Assembly (NCBI GenBank): GCA_026786005.1
Contig: JAJAYW010000073.1
Location: forward strand, 1-33,333
DNA from: Lysobacter sp.
Lineage (GTDB): Bacteria > Pseudomonadota > Gammaproteobacteria > Xanthomonadales > Xanthomonadaceae
DNA: 33,333 nt
Direction: 5' to 3'
Shown: piece after piece, positions 1 to 8,072 of the stretch
Layout of the letters: each line of letters opens with the position of its first letter
Numbering within the stretch: the stretch's first letter is position 1
Notes under the pieces: model-generated
Told to the model about the DNA's origin: nothing
Seen by the model: only the letters and a program-made list of their open reading frames with translations
Database searches by the model: none
Translations under genes and position numbers: made by a program

Positions 1-194
1 AATTGAAGTACAACGCTGGGCAGGCGCCGCCACCCGCCGCCAGGAACTCGACGGCCATGGATGCATCCGGTCATGTTCGCCCCACCGTCCGCATCCCGCG
101 CGCCATCTGGGCGCTGGGCGCAGCACGCGCGGCATCAGGCAAGTGGTAACAACGACAGGCCGACGATCACTCGGCGGCCCGCCGTGAGTTGCGG
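1..194. other. window edge, no supportable gene
   Basis: No convincing gene can be assigned here. On the plus strand two frames enter from the left edge and run open to stops near 147 and 186, so one could be the 3' end of a gene that starts outside the window. Neither translation shows a motif I recognise. A short minus-strand frame starting near 58 also runs off the edge. The ORF track's 61..414 plus frame overlaps the secreted protein gene on the other strand and is treated as a shadow. Confidence 0.3.
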
Positions 195-632
195 CTACTT
201 GAACACCAACTCGCGCAGCATTTCCGAGCCCAGGATGGTACGCATGGACGTGCGCTTGCCGGCAGCATCTTCGCGCTGCGACAGGTTCATCTTCAACGCC
301 TTGGCCATGATCGGATCCATCTTTTCGGTCATGCCGTCGAACATGGCCATGTTCGGATACGTCGTCACCAGATACAGGTCGGCATCATCCTCGCGCCGTG
401 GCGATGCGTCGTAGACGCGATAGCTGACGATCACGCCCGCTTCCTTCGAGGCTTCCTGCGTCCGTCGCCAGTCCCTGGCGAGATAGTTCATGTAGTTCAC
501 CAACTGGCCATCGGCGACCTTCACCGAAGTGACCACGGTTACCGGTCCCTCGGTGTAGGTCCGGTCCTGTGCACCCGCCATGCCGGCCAAGGCAAGCAAC
601 CCTGCAACGCAGCATGCTCGAAAGATAGTCAT
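195..632 (-). CDS. small secreted protein of unknown function
   Basis: This is a 145-residue protein. The start at 632 is chosen because AGGAG lies about 7 nt upstream and the first residues form a signal peptide (MTIFRACC, then a Leu/Ala/Gly core ending near AGAQD). The long track ORF upstream of this start is only open frame across xthA. The mature part begins with TEGPVTVVTSVKVADGQ and carries a charged, Met-rich C-terminal half (MAMFDGMTEKMDPIMAKALK). The fold could be a small ferredoxin-like/ABM-type barrel, but that is a guess from the pattern of strands. It is probably periplasmic. It is divergent from xthA. Function unknown. Confidence 0.75.
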   Translation of the reverse strand: MTIFRACCVAGLLALAGMAGAQDRTYTEGPVTVVTSVKVADGQLVNYMNYLARDWRRTQEASKEAGVIVSYRVYDASPRREDDADLYLVTTYPNMAMFDGMTEKMDPIMAKALKMNLSQREDAAGKRTSMRTILGSEMLRELVFK

Positions 633-785
633 GATCGCTCCTGGAAAAGCAGTGCCACGCGGGCGCTCCCTCGCGGCACGGACGCCGATCCCACCGGGCT
701 TCCGCATCCATGTAACGCGTTTGCTTGCGCACGCCGGCCAGAGCAGCGACCGTACTTGTTCCTGTATCGCGAACGAGACCAACGA

Positions 786-1652
786 TTGAGCAAGCTCAGG
801 ATCGCCACCTTCAACGTCAACGGCATTCGTTCGCGCCTGCCGCACCTGCTGCAGTGGCTGGCGCAGGAGCAGCCCGACATCGTCTGTCTGCAGGAACTTA
901 AGGCGGTGGATGGCAGTTTTCCGATTGGGGTCATCCGCGATGCGGGCTACGGCGCGTTGTGGCAAGGGCAGCCCTCGTGGAACGGGGTCGCCATCCTCGC
1001 CAAGGGCATGGACCCGCTGGAGAGCCGCCGCGGCCTGCCGGGCGATGCTGCCGACATGCAGAGTCGTTACCTGGAAGCGGCCGCGCACGGCGTTATCGTC
1101 GGCTGCCTGTACCTGCCCAACGGCAACCCGCAGCCGGGGCCGAAGTTCGAATACAAGCTGGCGTGGTTCGAGCGCTTCATCAAGCATGCCGCCACGTTGT
1201 ACAAGAGCGGCCATCCGGTGGTGCTGGCCGGCGATTACAACGTCATCCCGACCGACCTGGACGTCTACAACCCGCGGTCGTGGTTGAAGGACGCGTTGAT
1301 GCAACCGGAAAGCCGCGAGTGCTACGCACGGCTGCTTGCGCAAGGCTGGACCGACGCGATCCGCGAGTTGCATCCCGATGAGCGCATCTACACGTTCTGG
1401 GATTATTTCCGCCAGCACTGGCCACGCAATGCGGGACTGCGCATCGACCATTTGTTGTTGAGCGCCGATCTTGCACCACGACTGAAAGCGGCTGGTGTCG
1501 ACAGCTGGGTCCGCGATCTTCCGAAAGCCAGTGATCACGCACCGACGTGGGTGGAACTGGGCATGGTGGCGGGGAAGAAAAAAGCGGCTGCCAAGCGTGT
1601 ATCGACTGCAGCGAAGAAGCGTCCCGTGACGCGCAAAGCGAAGAAGCCCTGA
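786..1652 (+). CDS. xthA: exodeoxyribonuclease III (AP endonuclease)
   Basis: This is a 288-residue Xth/ExoA-type nuclease of the EEP superfamily. It cleaves DNA 5' to abasic sites and degrades 3' ends in base excision repair in the cytoplasm. Visible motifs in order are TFNVNGIRSR at the N-terminus, the metal ligand motif LQELK, GDYNVIPT around the middle, RIDHLLLS, and the catalytic SDHAP near the C-terminus. Homology begins exactly at SKLRIATFNVNG, and the only in-frame initiator there is TTG at 786, so a TTG start is proposed; the Shine-Dalgarno match is weak. The last 30 or so residues form a Lys/Ala-rich tail (GKKKAAAKRV...) beyond the usual end of the fold, probably adding DNA affinity. 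Confidence 0.93.
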   Translation: MSKLRIATFNVNGIRSRLPHLLQWLAQEQPDIVCLQELKAVDGSFPIGVIRDAGYGALWQGQPSWNGVAILAKGMDPLESRRGLPGDAADMQSRYLEAAAHGVIVGCLYLPNGNPQPGPKFEYKLAWFERFIKHAATLYKSGHPVVLAGDYNVIPTDLDVYNPRSWLKDALMQPESRECYARLLAQGWTDAIRELHPDERIYTFWDYFRQHWPRNAGLRIDHLLLSADLAPRLKAAGVDSWVRDLPKASDHAPTWVELGMVAGKKKAAAKRVSTAAKKRPVTRKAKKP

Positions 1653-1709
1653 ATAACTCGTCATTGCTGCTCTTGGCCGGATGATCTGTTTCGGAAGCTC
1701 CGATCTCGC

Positions 1710-2324
1710 TCATTGCCTGGAAACCACCCAGTGCCAACGCAACACTGCACCGGGCAACAGTGGCTCGAGGTCGATTCCCAATGCCGCATACGCATCCAGC
1801 GCATCGCGCGCCACGCGTTGATTGAGCGTGGTCATTTCATCTGCCACACTTTCGAGTTCTCCATGCGACAACATCGCTTCGGTCCACGAATACAACAAGT
1901 CACTGCGCGCCACCAACGCATCGCGTAACCAGGACCGCAGCGGGTCGTGCACCACATATCCGCCCTGCGACAGCGCGACGGCCGCTTCGGCCAGTTGCTG
2001 ATACGCGCCGCGATACCATTCGGTGTGTCCACCGGCTTCGCGCCGCACCGTCAGCGGCGCAGGCGCGTTGTGCGCGACGAGTTGCCGTCGCAGCGACAAT
2101 TCCAGCGCACGCGCATCGCGCACCGTTTCGGTTTCGACCAGGAATGCGCGGTCGAGATCGAAGACTTCGAAGTAACGCCGGTGTAGCGATTGCATCCGAT
2201 CCAGCGGGTTGCGCGAGAAGCCAAGTTTCAACTGGTCCTCGAACGCGCATGGCAGCACGTACAGGAAGCAGCGGCCGCGGCTGGGAATGCGACCGGTTTG
2301 ATCACGACGGTCGATGGGTGCCAT
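1710..2324 (-). CDS. GIY-YIG nuclease-like family protein
   Basis: This is a 204-residue protein. Residues about 18-95 resemble the GIY-YIG-like domain of the T5orf172/MUG113 type: CFLYVLPCAFEDQLKLGFSR takes the place of the GIY...YIG strands, followed by NPLDRMQSLHRRYFEVFDLDRAFLVET and a helix with ARALELSLRRQL. The classic GIY and YIG triplets are degenerate (LYV and LGF), so nuclease activity is uncertain. The C-terminal half is helical with no motif I know. It starts 27 nt after the stop of the RIO kinase gene on the same strand and is probably cotranscribed with it. Family assignment is from pattern recognition only. Confidence 0.6.
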   Translation of the reverse strand: MAPIDRRDQTGRIPSRGRCFLYVLPCAFEDQLKLGFSRNPLDRMQSLHRRYFEVFDLDRAFLVETETVRDARALELSLRRQLVAHNAPAPLTVRREAGGHTEWYRGAYQQLAEAAVALSQGGYVVHDPLRSWLRDALVARSDLLYSWTEAMLSHGELESVADEMTTLNQRVARDALDAYAALGIDLEPLLPGAVLRWHWVVSRQ

Positions 2325-2351
2325 GTCGACCAGCTCAAGAGCGTTACGTTT

Positions 2352-3209
2352 TCAATCCATCTCGGCCGCAGCCTCGCGCCCCTGCTGACGGATCAGTGCT
2401 TCCTCGCGCGCATCGTTGATCGCGTGGCGAATGGCGTCGAGGTCGATGTCGCGTTCGTCTGGCGTGTAATCACCGGTCAGCACGCTGTCAGGGCGCAATT
2501 CACCGGTCTCGAATAGCGCCCACATCTCCTCGGCGTAATACGTCTCCAGCAGTTCCGGCGCGAAGCGGCCGAGACAGGCGGTGAGGTTGTTGACGTCGCG
2601 TTGCAGCATCGCGCGTGCGGCATTGTTGCCGGCGGCGCTGACCACCTGCGGCAGGTCGATGATCACCGGGCCTTCCGGCGCGACCAGCACGTTGTACTGC
2701 GACAGGTCGCCATGGATCAGTCCGATGCACAGCATGCGCACGACCTGGCGCACCAGGAACGCGTGGTACTCACGGGCGACATCCGGCGCCAATTCCACCT
2801 CGCCCAGCCGCGGCGCGGCGAAGCCATCGGCGTCGGTCACCAGTTCCATCACCAGCACGCCGTGGAAATAACCGAACGGCTGCGGCACGCGCACGCCGGC
2901 ATCGACCAGCTGGTAGAGGGCATCGACCTCGGTGTTCTTCCAGGCGTCCTCCTGCTGCTTGCGCCCGTACTTGCTGGCCTTGCCGATCGCGCGCGCCTCG
3001 CGGCTGCCGCGCACCTTGCGTCCTTCCTGGTATTGCACGCGCTGCTGGAAACTGCGCTGCGTCAGATCCTTGTAAACCTTGGCGCAACGGATCTCGTCGC
3101 CGGCGCGCACGACGTAGACCGAGGCCTCTTTGCCGCTCTTGAGCGGCCGCATCACTTCATCGATCACGCCATCGTCGATGAGCGCGCGCAGGCCAATGGG
3201 GGTTTTCAT
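2352..3209 (-). CDS. RIO-type serine protein kinase
   Basis: This is a 285-residue protein with a RIO1-like kinase fold. An ATP-binding region SGKEASVYVV is followed by the lysine in RCAKVYK, the catalytic loop GLIHGDLSQYNVLV and the metal-binding aspartate in VIIDLPQVV. RIO kinases are atypical Ser/Thr kinases or ATPases; bacterial substrates are poorly known. The start at 3209 (MKTPIGLRALID) matches where homology begins. A GTG at 3257 would add 16 residues, and neither start has a strong Shine-Dalgarno. The C-terminal tail after LTGDYTPDERDIDLD is acidic and helical. The GIY-YIG-like gene follows directly, suggesting a two-gene operon. Confidence 0.85.
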   Translation of the reverse strand: MKTPIGLRALIDDGVIDEVMRPLKSGKEASVYVVRAGDEIRCAKVYKDLTQRSFQQRVQYQEGRKVRGSREARAIGKASKYGRKQQEDAWKNTEVDALYQLVDAGVRVPQPFGYFHGVLVMELVTDADGFAAPRLGEVELAPDVAREYHAFLVRQVVRMLCIGLIHGDLSQYNVLVAPEGPVIIDLPQVVSAAGNNAARAMLQRDVNNLTACLGRFAPELLETYYAEEMWALFETGELRPDSVLTGDYTPDERDIDLDAIRHAINDAREEALIRQQGREAAAEMD

Positions 3210-3330
3210 GCAGTCTCTGGGGAGAAAAGTGATGCGGCGCGAAGGTTTCGTCGACACTGGATGGCCGATCGGGGGCGCTAGAGTGCCTGATCCTGACCGC
3301 GAGCACCCTTAACGCACGATTCCCTGTTCT

Positions 3331-3401
3331 TGTAGGAGCGCACTTGGGCGCGATGTGGCGTTACCGGAAAAGCCTCATCACGTTCATGTGCGCTCCTGCA
3401 A
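3331..3401. repeat. palindromic intergenic element, TAGGAGCGCAC type
   Basis: Inverted arms TAGGAGCGCAC and GTGCGCTCCTG enclose about 46 nt. It lies downstream of the stop of the 70-residue minus-strand gene and upstream of the RIO kinase gene, where it could act as a terminator. Similar elements are, from general knowledge, common in Xanthomonadaceae intergenic DNA. Confidence 0.55.
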
Positions 3402-3429
3402 AAATGTGGGCCGCTAAATACGATCCGGC

Positions 3430-3642
3430 TCAGTCCCACCGACCCCCTCCAGGGTACTTGCGCTTCTTCTGGTCGCCGCGATCGCCCTGCCCCGGTTTCA
3501 CCGTCGTCTTAGCTGCTTTCTTCACGTCTTGGGGCAAACTCTTGCCGAGGTCGTCGGATTCGGTGATCCGGGCCTTGTCATCGCTCCGGATCAGGCGCTT
3601 GTCGCCATTGGGTGCAATCAGTTCGCGCTTCTTCGTTGCCAT
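3430..3642 (-). CDS. small basic hypothetical protein
   Basis: This is a 70-residue, highly charged protein beginning MATKKRELIAPNGDKRLIRSD and ending in a Lys/Gly-rich tail (KKRKYPGGGRWD). The start at 3642 is chosen over the longer track ORF (to 3804) because ACGGAG sits about 10 nt upstream and the composition changes there. It has no cysteine, signal peptide or membrane segment and is likely disordered. It could bind nucleic acid, but no known family is recognised. A palindromic element lies just past its stop. Confidence 0.7.
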   Translation of the reverse strand: MATKKRELIAPNGDKRLIRSDDKARITESDDLGKSLPQDVKKAAKTTVKPGQGDRGDQKKRKYPGGGRWD

Positions 3643-3966
3643 GTCCGTACTCCGTGGAAGAGTCGCCGCAGCTTGTGGGGCGCGCCATGAACGCGTTGCG
3701 AAGCCGATATGGTCGCGGGCCGTCGCGCCGTTTGCAGGCTTGGAATCCACGAGGCATGGGCAATCGCCGCACTGTCCGCCCAATGCTCCAGGCGCCGCAG
3801 TCATTCGCTGCCGACAGATTTTTTCCAGACTCGGCCAGCATGCGTGTCGCTGCGATTCCGATTCGACCGGATGTCGATTTCGCTGACGTTCGCGCGGTCT
3901 TCCGTCATGCCGCTTTCACAGGAACGGTCCGACTGTGCGGTGATCCCCCATCCAGTGTGGTTTGCC

Positions 3967-4383
3967 ATGATCAGCGCCGCCGACATCTTGACTGCCCGGA
4001 TCCTGGTCGTCGATGACGACGCCGACGCTGCGCAGGTGCTGCAGCTGGTGCTGACGGGCGCCGGCTACACCGCCGTGTCCAGAACCACCGATCCCACTGC
4101 AGTGAGCGAACTGCATCGCACGCACGAATACGACCTGATCCTGCTGGACGTGCAGATGCCCCTCATGGATGGCTTCCAGGTGATGGAAAGCCTCAAGGAA
4201 TTCGAGCGCGACGGTTATCTGCCCGTACTGGCGCTCACCGCCGAACCCGGCCACCAAACGCGGGCGCTGCGATACGGGGCGAAGGATTTCCTGCGCAAAC
4301 CGTTCGATGTCGAGGAATTGCTGGTCCGCGTCCGCAACATGATCGAGGTGCGGCTGCTGTACAAGGATCGCTCCGCCGGTTGA
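3967..4383 (+). CDS. single-domain response regulator
   Basis: This is a 138-residue receiver-only (CheY-like) protein. The acidic pocket is VVDDDADA, the phosphoacceptor aspartate is in LILLDVQMPLMDG, the switch Thr is in ALTAEP and the conserved Lys is in FLRKPFD. There is no output domain, so it must signal through a partner protein. The start at 3967 (MISAADILTARILVVDDD) puts the usual short leader before the receiver; ATGs farther upstream in frame are possible. No histidine kinase gene is next to it. It converges on the GGDEF/EAL gene with 23 nt between stops, so a link to cyclic-di-GMP control is possible but unproven. Confidence 0.88.
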   Translation: MISAADILTARILVVDDDADAAQVLQLVLTGAGYTAVSRTTDPTAVSELHRTHEYDLILLDVQMPLMDGFQVMESLKEFERDGYLPVLALTAEPGHQTRALRYGAKDFLRKPFDVEELLVRVRNMIEVRLLYKDRSAG

Positions 4384-4406
4384 GGCGTGGGGCCGCGTGC
4401 GAGAAG

Positions 4407-7400
4407 TCACTGCGGGCGGAACAAGTCCGCATGTGTTTCGACGAGGCTTTCCGCACCCGTCTTGCTGGTCTTGCTTGCACCATCCTCCACCAGCCACGCA
4501 AATCGCTCGGCCGGTGCGGCCTGGCCAAACATCAGCCCCTGCATGCCGGTGCAACCCAGTTGCACCAGCGCTTCGTACTGCGCGTCGGTTTCCACGCCCT
4601 TGGCGATGACGCGATAACCCATGGCGTGGCCGATGCCCAGCATCACTTTTGTCACCGCGCGCGCTTGCGGGTCGTCGATGATGACGCGCACGAAGTCGCG
4701 ATCAATCTTCAACGTGTCGAATGCGAAATGCGCGAGCGCGCCGAGACTGGCCTGCCCGCTTCCGAAATCATCGGCCGCGACGCGCACGCCCCGCGCCTTC
4801 AACGCAGCCACCAGCGCCTGCGCGCGCGCGCCTTGCGCGAACAGCTGGGCACCCTTGAACTCGATCTCCAGCCCGCGCGGTTCCAGTCCCGTCTCGAGCA
4901 ACACCGCGTCCACATGCGCGAGCAAGCGCTCCGCATCGAAACGCACCAGTGAGACATTCACTGACACCGGCAGTGTCGTCATCCCCTGCTGCTGCCAGAG
5001 GACGCTTTGGCGACAGGCCTCGCGCAGTACCCATTCGTCGATCTGCACCACGAGACCGGTTTCCTCGGCGACCGGGATGAACTCCTCCGGCAGCGCCACA
5101 ACGCCGTCGAGCTTGCGCCAGCGCACCAGCGCCTCGACACCATCGATCCGCCGCTGCGGCAGTTGCACCTGCGGCTGCCAGGCGAGGAAAAAATCGCCAT
5201 TGGCCAGCCCGATGCGCAGGTCATGCTCGGTGCGCATCCGCTCCTCGGCGCTGGCGCCCATGATGTCGGTGAAGTAGCTGTAGCGGCCGCGGCCGCCCTC
5301 CTTGGCGTGGTACAGCGCGGCGTCGGCCTGCTTGGTCAGCGTGCGGGTATCGCGGCCGTCCTGCGGAAACAGTGCGATGCCGATGCTGGCCGAGATGCTC
5401 AACTCCTGGCCATCGACCTGGATCGGCTCCTCGATCGCGTTGATCAGTTTTTCGGCCACGCGCGCGGCGTCGCGCGGGTCGGCCAGGCGGACCAGCAACA
5501 GCACAAACTCGTCGCCACCCTGCCGGCTGACCGTGTCGTCCTCGCGCACCCCGGCGCGCAGTCGCGATGCGACTTCCTGCAACACGCGGTCGCCGACCGG
5601 GTGGCCGAGTTTGTCGTTGATCGGCTTGAAGTGATCCAGGTCCAGGTACAACAGCGCGCCCTTGTAGCCGCGCTCCTGCTGGGTCAATGCCTGGGTCAGG
5701 CGATCCTGCAGCAACACGCGGTTGGGCAGGCCGGTGAGATGGTCGTGCTGCGCCTGATGGGCCAGCGTTTGCGTCTGCGCTTGCGACTGGGTGACGTCGT
5801 GCAGCAGCAACACCGCGCCACTGACCGCGCCGAAACGGTCGCGGATCGGCGCCGCGGATTCGGCCACGGCCGCGCTTTCGCCATCGCGGCGTTGCAGCAG
5901 CCGGTCGCCTTGCTGGCGGACGACGGCATTGCTGCGGATCGCCTCACTCAGCAACGACGGCACGACGTCGCCACTGGCCGCGTCGACGAAACGCAGCACC
6001 TCATCGAGCGGTTGTCCCACCGCCTCGTCCACGGGCCAGCCACTGATGCGCGTGGCCGCCGGGTTGAACAGCGTGATGCGTTGCTGCAGGTCGCAGGCGA
6101 CCACGGCATCGCCGATCGCATCGAGCGTGACTTCCGCTTGGCGGCGCGAGCTGACCATCAACTGCTCCCACGCCAATCGCGGCCCGAGGTCATGGATCGC
6201 CACCACCGCCTGCACGCTGCGCCCACCCTCCATCATCGGCGCGAGGTGCAGCTCAACCGGGAAGGTGCTGCCATCGGCGCGTTTTGCATGCAGGTCCAGG
6301 CCGCGCACCAGTTTTTGCGGCTGCTGCTGTTCGCGCACCACCAACAAGGCCGCGGCCAACGGGGCGGCCGCGGGTGGCTCGAGCCACGCGGCGAGCGGCT
6401 GACCCAGCAACGCTGCACGCGACATGCCGAACAACACCTCGATCTTGTCATTGAGGCGGACGATCGTCCCTGCATGGTCCAGCACGACGGTCGGGTCGAA
6501 GGCTCCTGCCAGCATCGCCTCCATACTGCGCTCGTGTGCGGATCGCCAGCCGGCGTCCTGCGCCAACAGATGGACGCCGTCGACGGGGCCATCGGCGGCG
6601 AAACGAGGTTCGAAGCGCATATCCAGCTCACGGCCGTCCGGCATCTGCACCTGCCGGCGTTGCGACTGCCCGCTCAGCGTGTGGCGGATGGTGGCGGCCA
6701 TCGCGATGGCGGCGTCGCCATAGATTTCATGCAAGGAATGACCCATCACCTCCGCTTCGTCCTTGCCCAGCCACTGCAGGTAACCACGGTTGGCGAACTG
6801 ATGGCGCATGTCCGGGCCCAGCGTCGCCACCAGCGTCGGACCGCGTTCGGTCACCGCCGCGAGACGATCCTGCGCGACGGCCGAGGTGCGCGTGATGCGG
6901 TCGCGTTGCGTGGCCAGGATGGCGATGGCCAGCGCGGCAATGAGTGCGGCGGCGGCCGGCAAGGCCACGATGTCCGGCGCCACGTCATTGGCTGCGGCCG
7001 ATGCGCCGAAGGCGGCGATCGCAACACCGGTCGCAAGCGCCAACCATGCCGTGGCCCTTGTCCCGATGCGGGCCGCGACTGCGACCAGCGGCAACACACC
7101 CAGCAGCATCATGTCGGGGCGCGACCACAACATGGCTGGCACAGGCAGCCACGCCAGCACGGCCAGGAACAGACGCTGGCGGCGGTCCCCGGGCAAATCG
7201 AATGTCTCGGCCCGGTCGTCGACTGCGTTCGGCCAGGTCAACAGCCAGGGCAACATGGCGACCACGCCCACTGCACCAGCCAGCCATGCACGCCACAAGC
7301 CGGCAGCATTGCCCGTCGACCAGTCAAGATCGATCAAGCGGGCCAGCGCGTAGCACAGCGGCACCACTACGAGGCTGAGTGTCATGGTCTGGGCGAAGGG

Positions 7401-7820
7401 CGCCAGCTCGCGCAGGCCGGTCGCTTCACTCTGTTTGCTGCGCAACAGCGCATGTGCGATCAGCCCGCCCACCATCACGCCAGCGGCCTGGATCAAGGCG
7501 GAGACCGGCGCGGCGCCGGCCGCCAGCGCGCCACCGGCAAAGGCCGCGATCGCAACCGCGCCGCTGGCGGCCAACTGCCACCCAGCGGGTTTGCGCAACA
7601 GCAACAGGCCGAGCAGCAGGCTGGCCGACATCGCGGCGATGACATGCCCGAACCACGCGTCGTCCACCCACTGCGCCACAGCGGCCAGCACCAGAATGCC
7701 CGCGCCCATCCCGAGTATCGGCGCGAGTTGCCGCAGTTTTCCGGCGGCAGCCCACGTGGCCGCCATGCGGCTTTCAGGCTGCGTCTGCGTGACTATGCCC
7801 TCGTGTTTCGGTGTCTTCAT
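4407..7820 (-). CDS. membrane PAS-GGDEF-EAL cyclic-di-GMP protein with degenerate EAL
   Basis: This is a 1137-residue protein. Residues about 35-305 form a multi-pass MASE1-like sensor region, with WRAWLAGAVGVVAMLPWLL typical of that domain. Three PAS-like domains follow at about 325-420, 430-545 and 560-680. The GGDEF domain (about 690-850) has an intact RQGGDEF site at 768-772 and an RxxD inhibitory-site match (REDD), so it probably makes cyclic-di-GMP. The EAL domain (about 865-1115) keeps VEALVRW, NVSLVRF, ADDFGSG, LKIDRDF and MQG. However, the usual ITES segment reads EFKGA and the usual EGVE reads AKGVE (Lys near 1074), so phosphodiesterase activity is doubtful. The start at 7820 follows a GCGAGG sequence; TTG at 7874 is an alternative. 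Confidence 0.92.
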   Translation of the reverse strand: MKTPKHEGIVTQTQPESRMAATWAAAGKLRQLAPILGMGAGILVLAAVAQWVDDAWFGHVIAAMSASLLLGLLLLRKPAGWQLAASGAVAIAAFAGGALAAGAAPVSALIQAAGVMVGGLIAHALLRSKQSEATGLRELAPFAQTMTLSLVVVPLCYALARLIDLDWSTGNAAGLWRAWLAGAVGVVAMLPWLLTWPNAVDDRAETFDLPGDRRQRLFLAVLAWLPVPAMLWSRPDMMLLGVLPLVAVAARIGTRATAWLALATGVAIAAFGASAAANDVAPDIVALPAAAALIAALAIAILATQRDRITRTSAVAQDRLAAVTERGPTLVATLGPDMRHQFANRGYLQWLGKDEAEVMGHSLHEIYGDAAIAMAATIRHTLSGQSQRRQVQMPDGRELDMRFEPRFAADGPVDGVHLLAQDAGWRSAHERSMEAMLAGAFDPTVVLDHAGTIVRLNDKIEVLFGMSRAALLGQPLAAWLEPPAAAPLAAALLVVREQQQPQKLVRGLDLHAKRADGSTFPVELHLAPMMEGGRSVQAVVAIHDLGPRLAWEQLMVSSRRQAEVTLDAIGDAVVACDLQQRITLFNPAATRISGWPVDEAVGQPLDEVLRFVDAASGDVVPSLLSEAIRSNAVVRQQGDRLLQRRDGESAAVAESAAPIRDRFGAVSGAVLLLHDVTQSQAQTQTLAHQAQHDHLTGLPNRVLLQDRLTQALTQQERGYKGALLYLDLDHFKPINDKLGHPVGDRVLQEVASRLRAGVREDDTVSRQGGDEFVLLLVRLADPRDAARVAEKLINAIEEPIQVDGQELSISASIGIALFPQDGRDTRTLTKQADAALYHAKEGGRGRYSYFTDIMGASAEERMRTEHDLRIGLANGDFFLAWQPQVQLPQRRIDGVEALVRWRKLDGVVALPEEFIPVAEETGLVVQIDEWVLREACRQSVLWQQQGMTTLPVSVNVSLVRFDAERLLAHVDAVLLETGLEPRGLEIEFKGAQLFAQGARAQALVAALKARGVRVAADDFGSGQASLGALAHFAFDTLKIDRDFVRVIIDDPQARAVTKVMLGIGHAMGYRVIAKGVETDAQYEALVQLGCTGMQGLMFGQAAPAERFAWLVEDGASKTSKTGAESLVETHADLFRPQ

Positions 7821-8072
7821 CGCCTCGCGCCGCGTGCCCACGTCAGCAAGCCTCAGCTTGTCAGTGCTTCCCAAGATATTTCATGACGGCATCGGGTGAA
7901 GACGCTTTCCATTCCTGCCTGCACCTGCGGATCTGTCCCGAAATGAATGCTGGCAAGCATTACACAGCATTGTCAGCGGCTGGCCGCGCAATAACTGTGA
8001 GCACGTCGCCAGCATGGCGATGCTATTGCGACTGATCGCTTCTATTTTCTGCCAGCGCAGGAAAAAAAACGG

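Noticed and set aside
189-785. N-terminal extension of the xthA ORF
   Set aside because: Exonuclease III homology starts at the TTG at 786; the upstream part is antisense to the small secreted protein gene.
5007-7886. 959-codon plus-strand ORF antisense to the GGDEF-EAL gene
   Set aside because: Its product is His/Gln/Arg-rich with no domain, and the opposite strand encodes a clear multi-domain protein. Long antisense frames are expected at this GC content.
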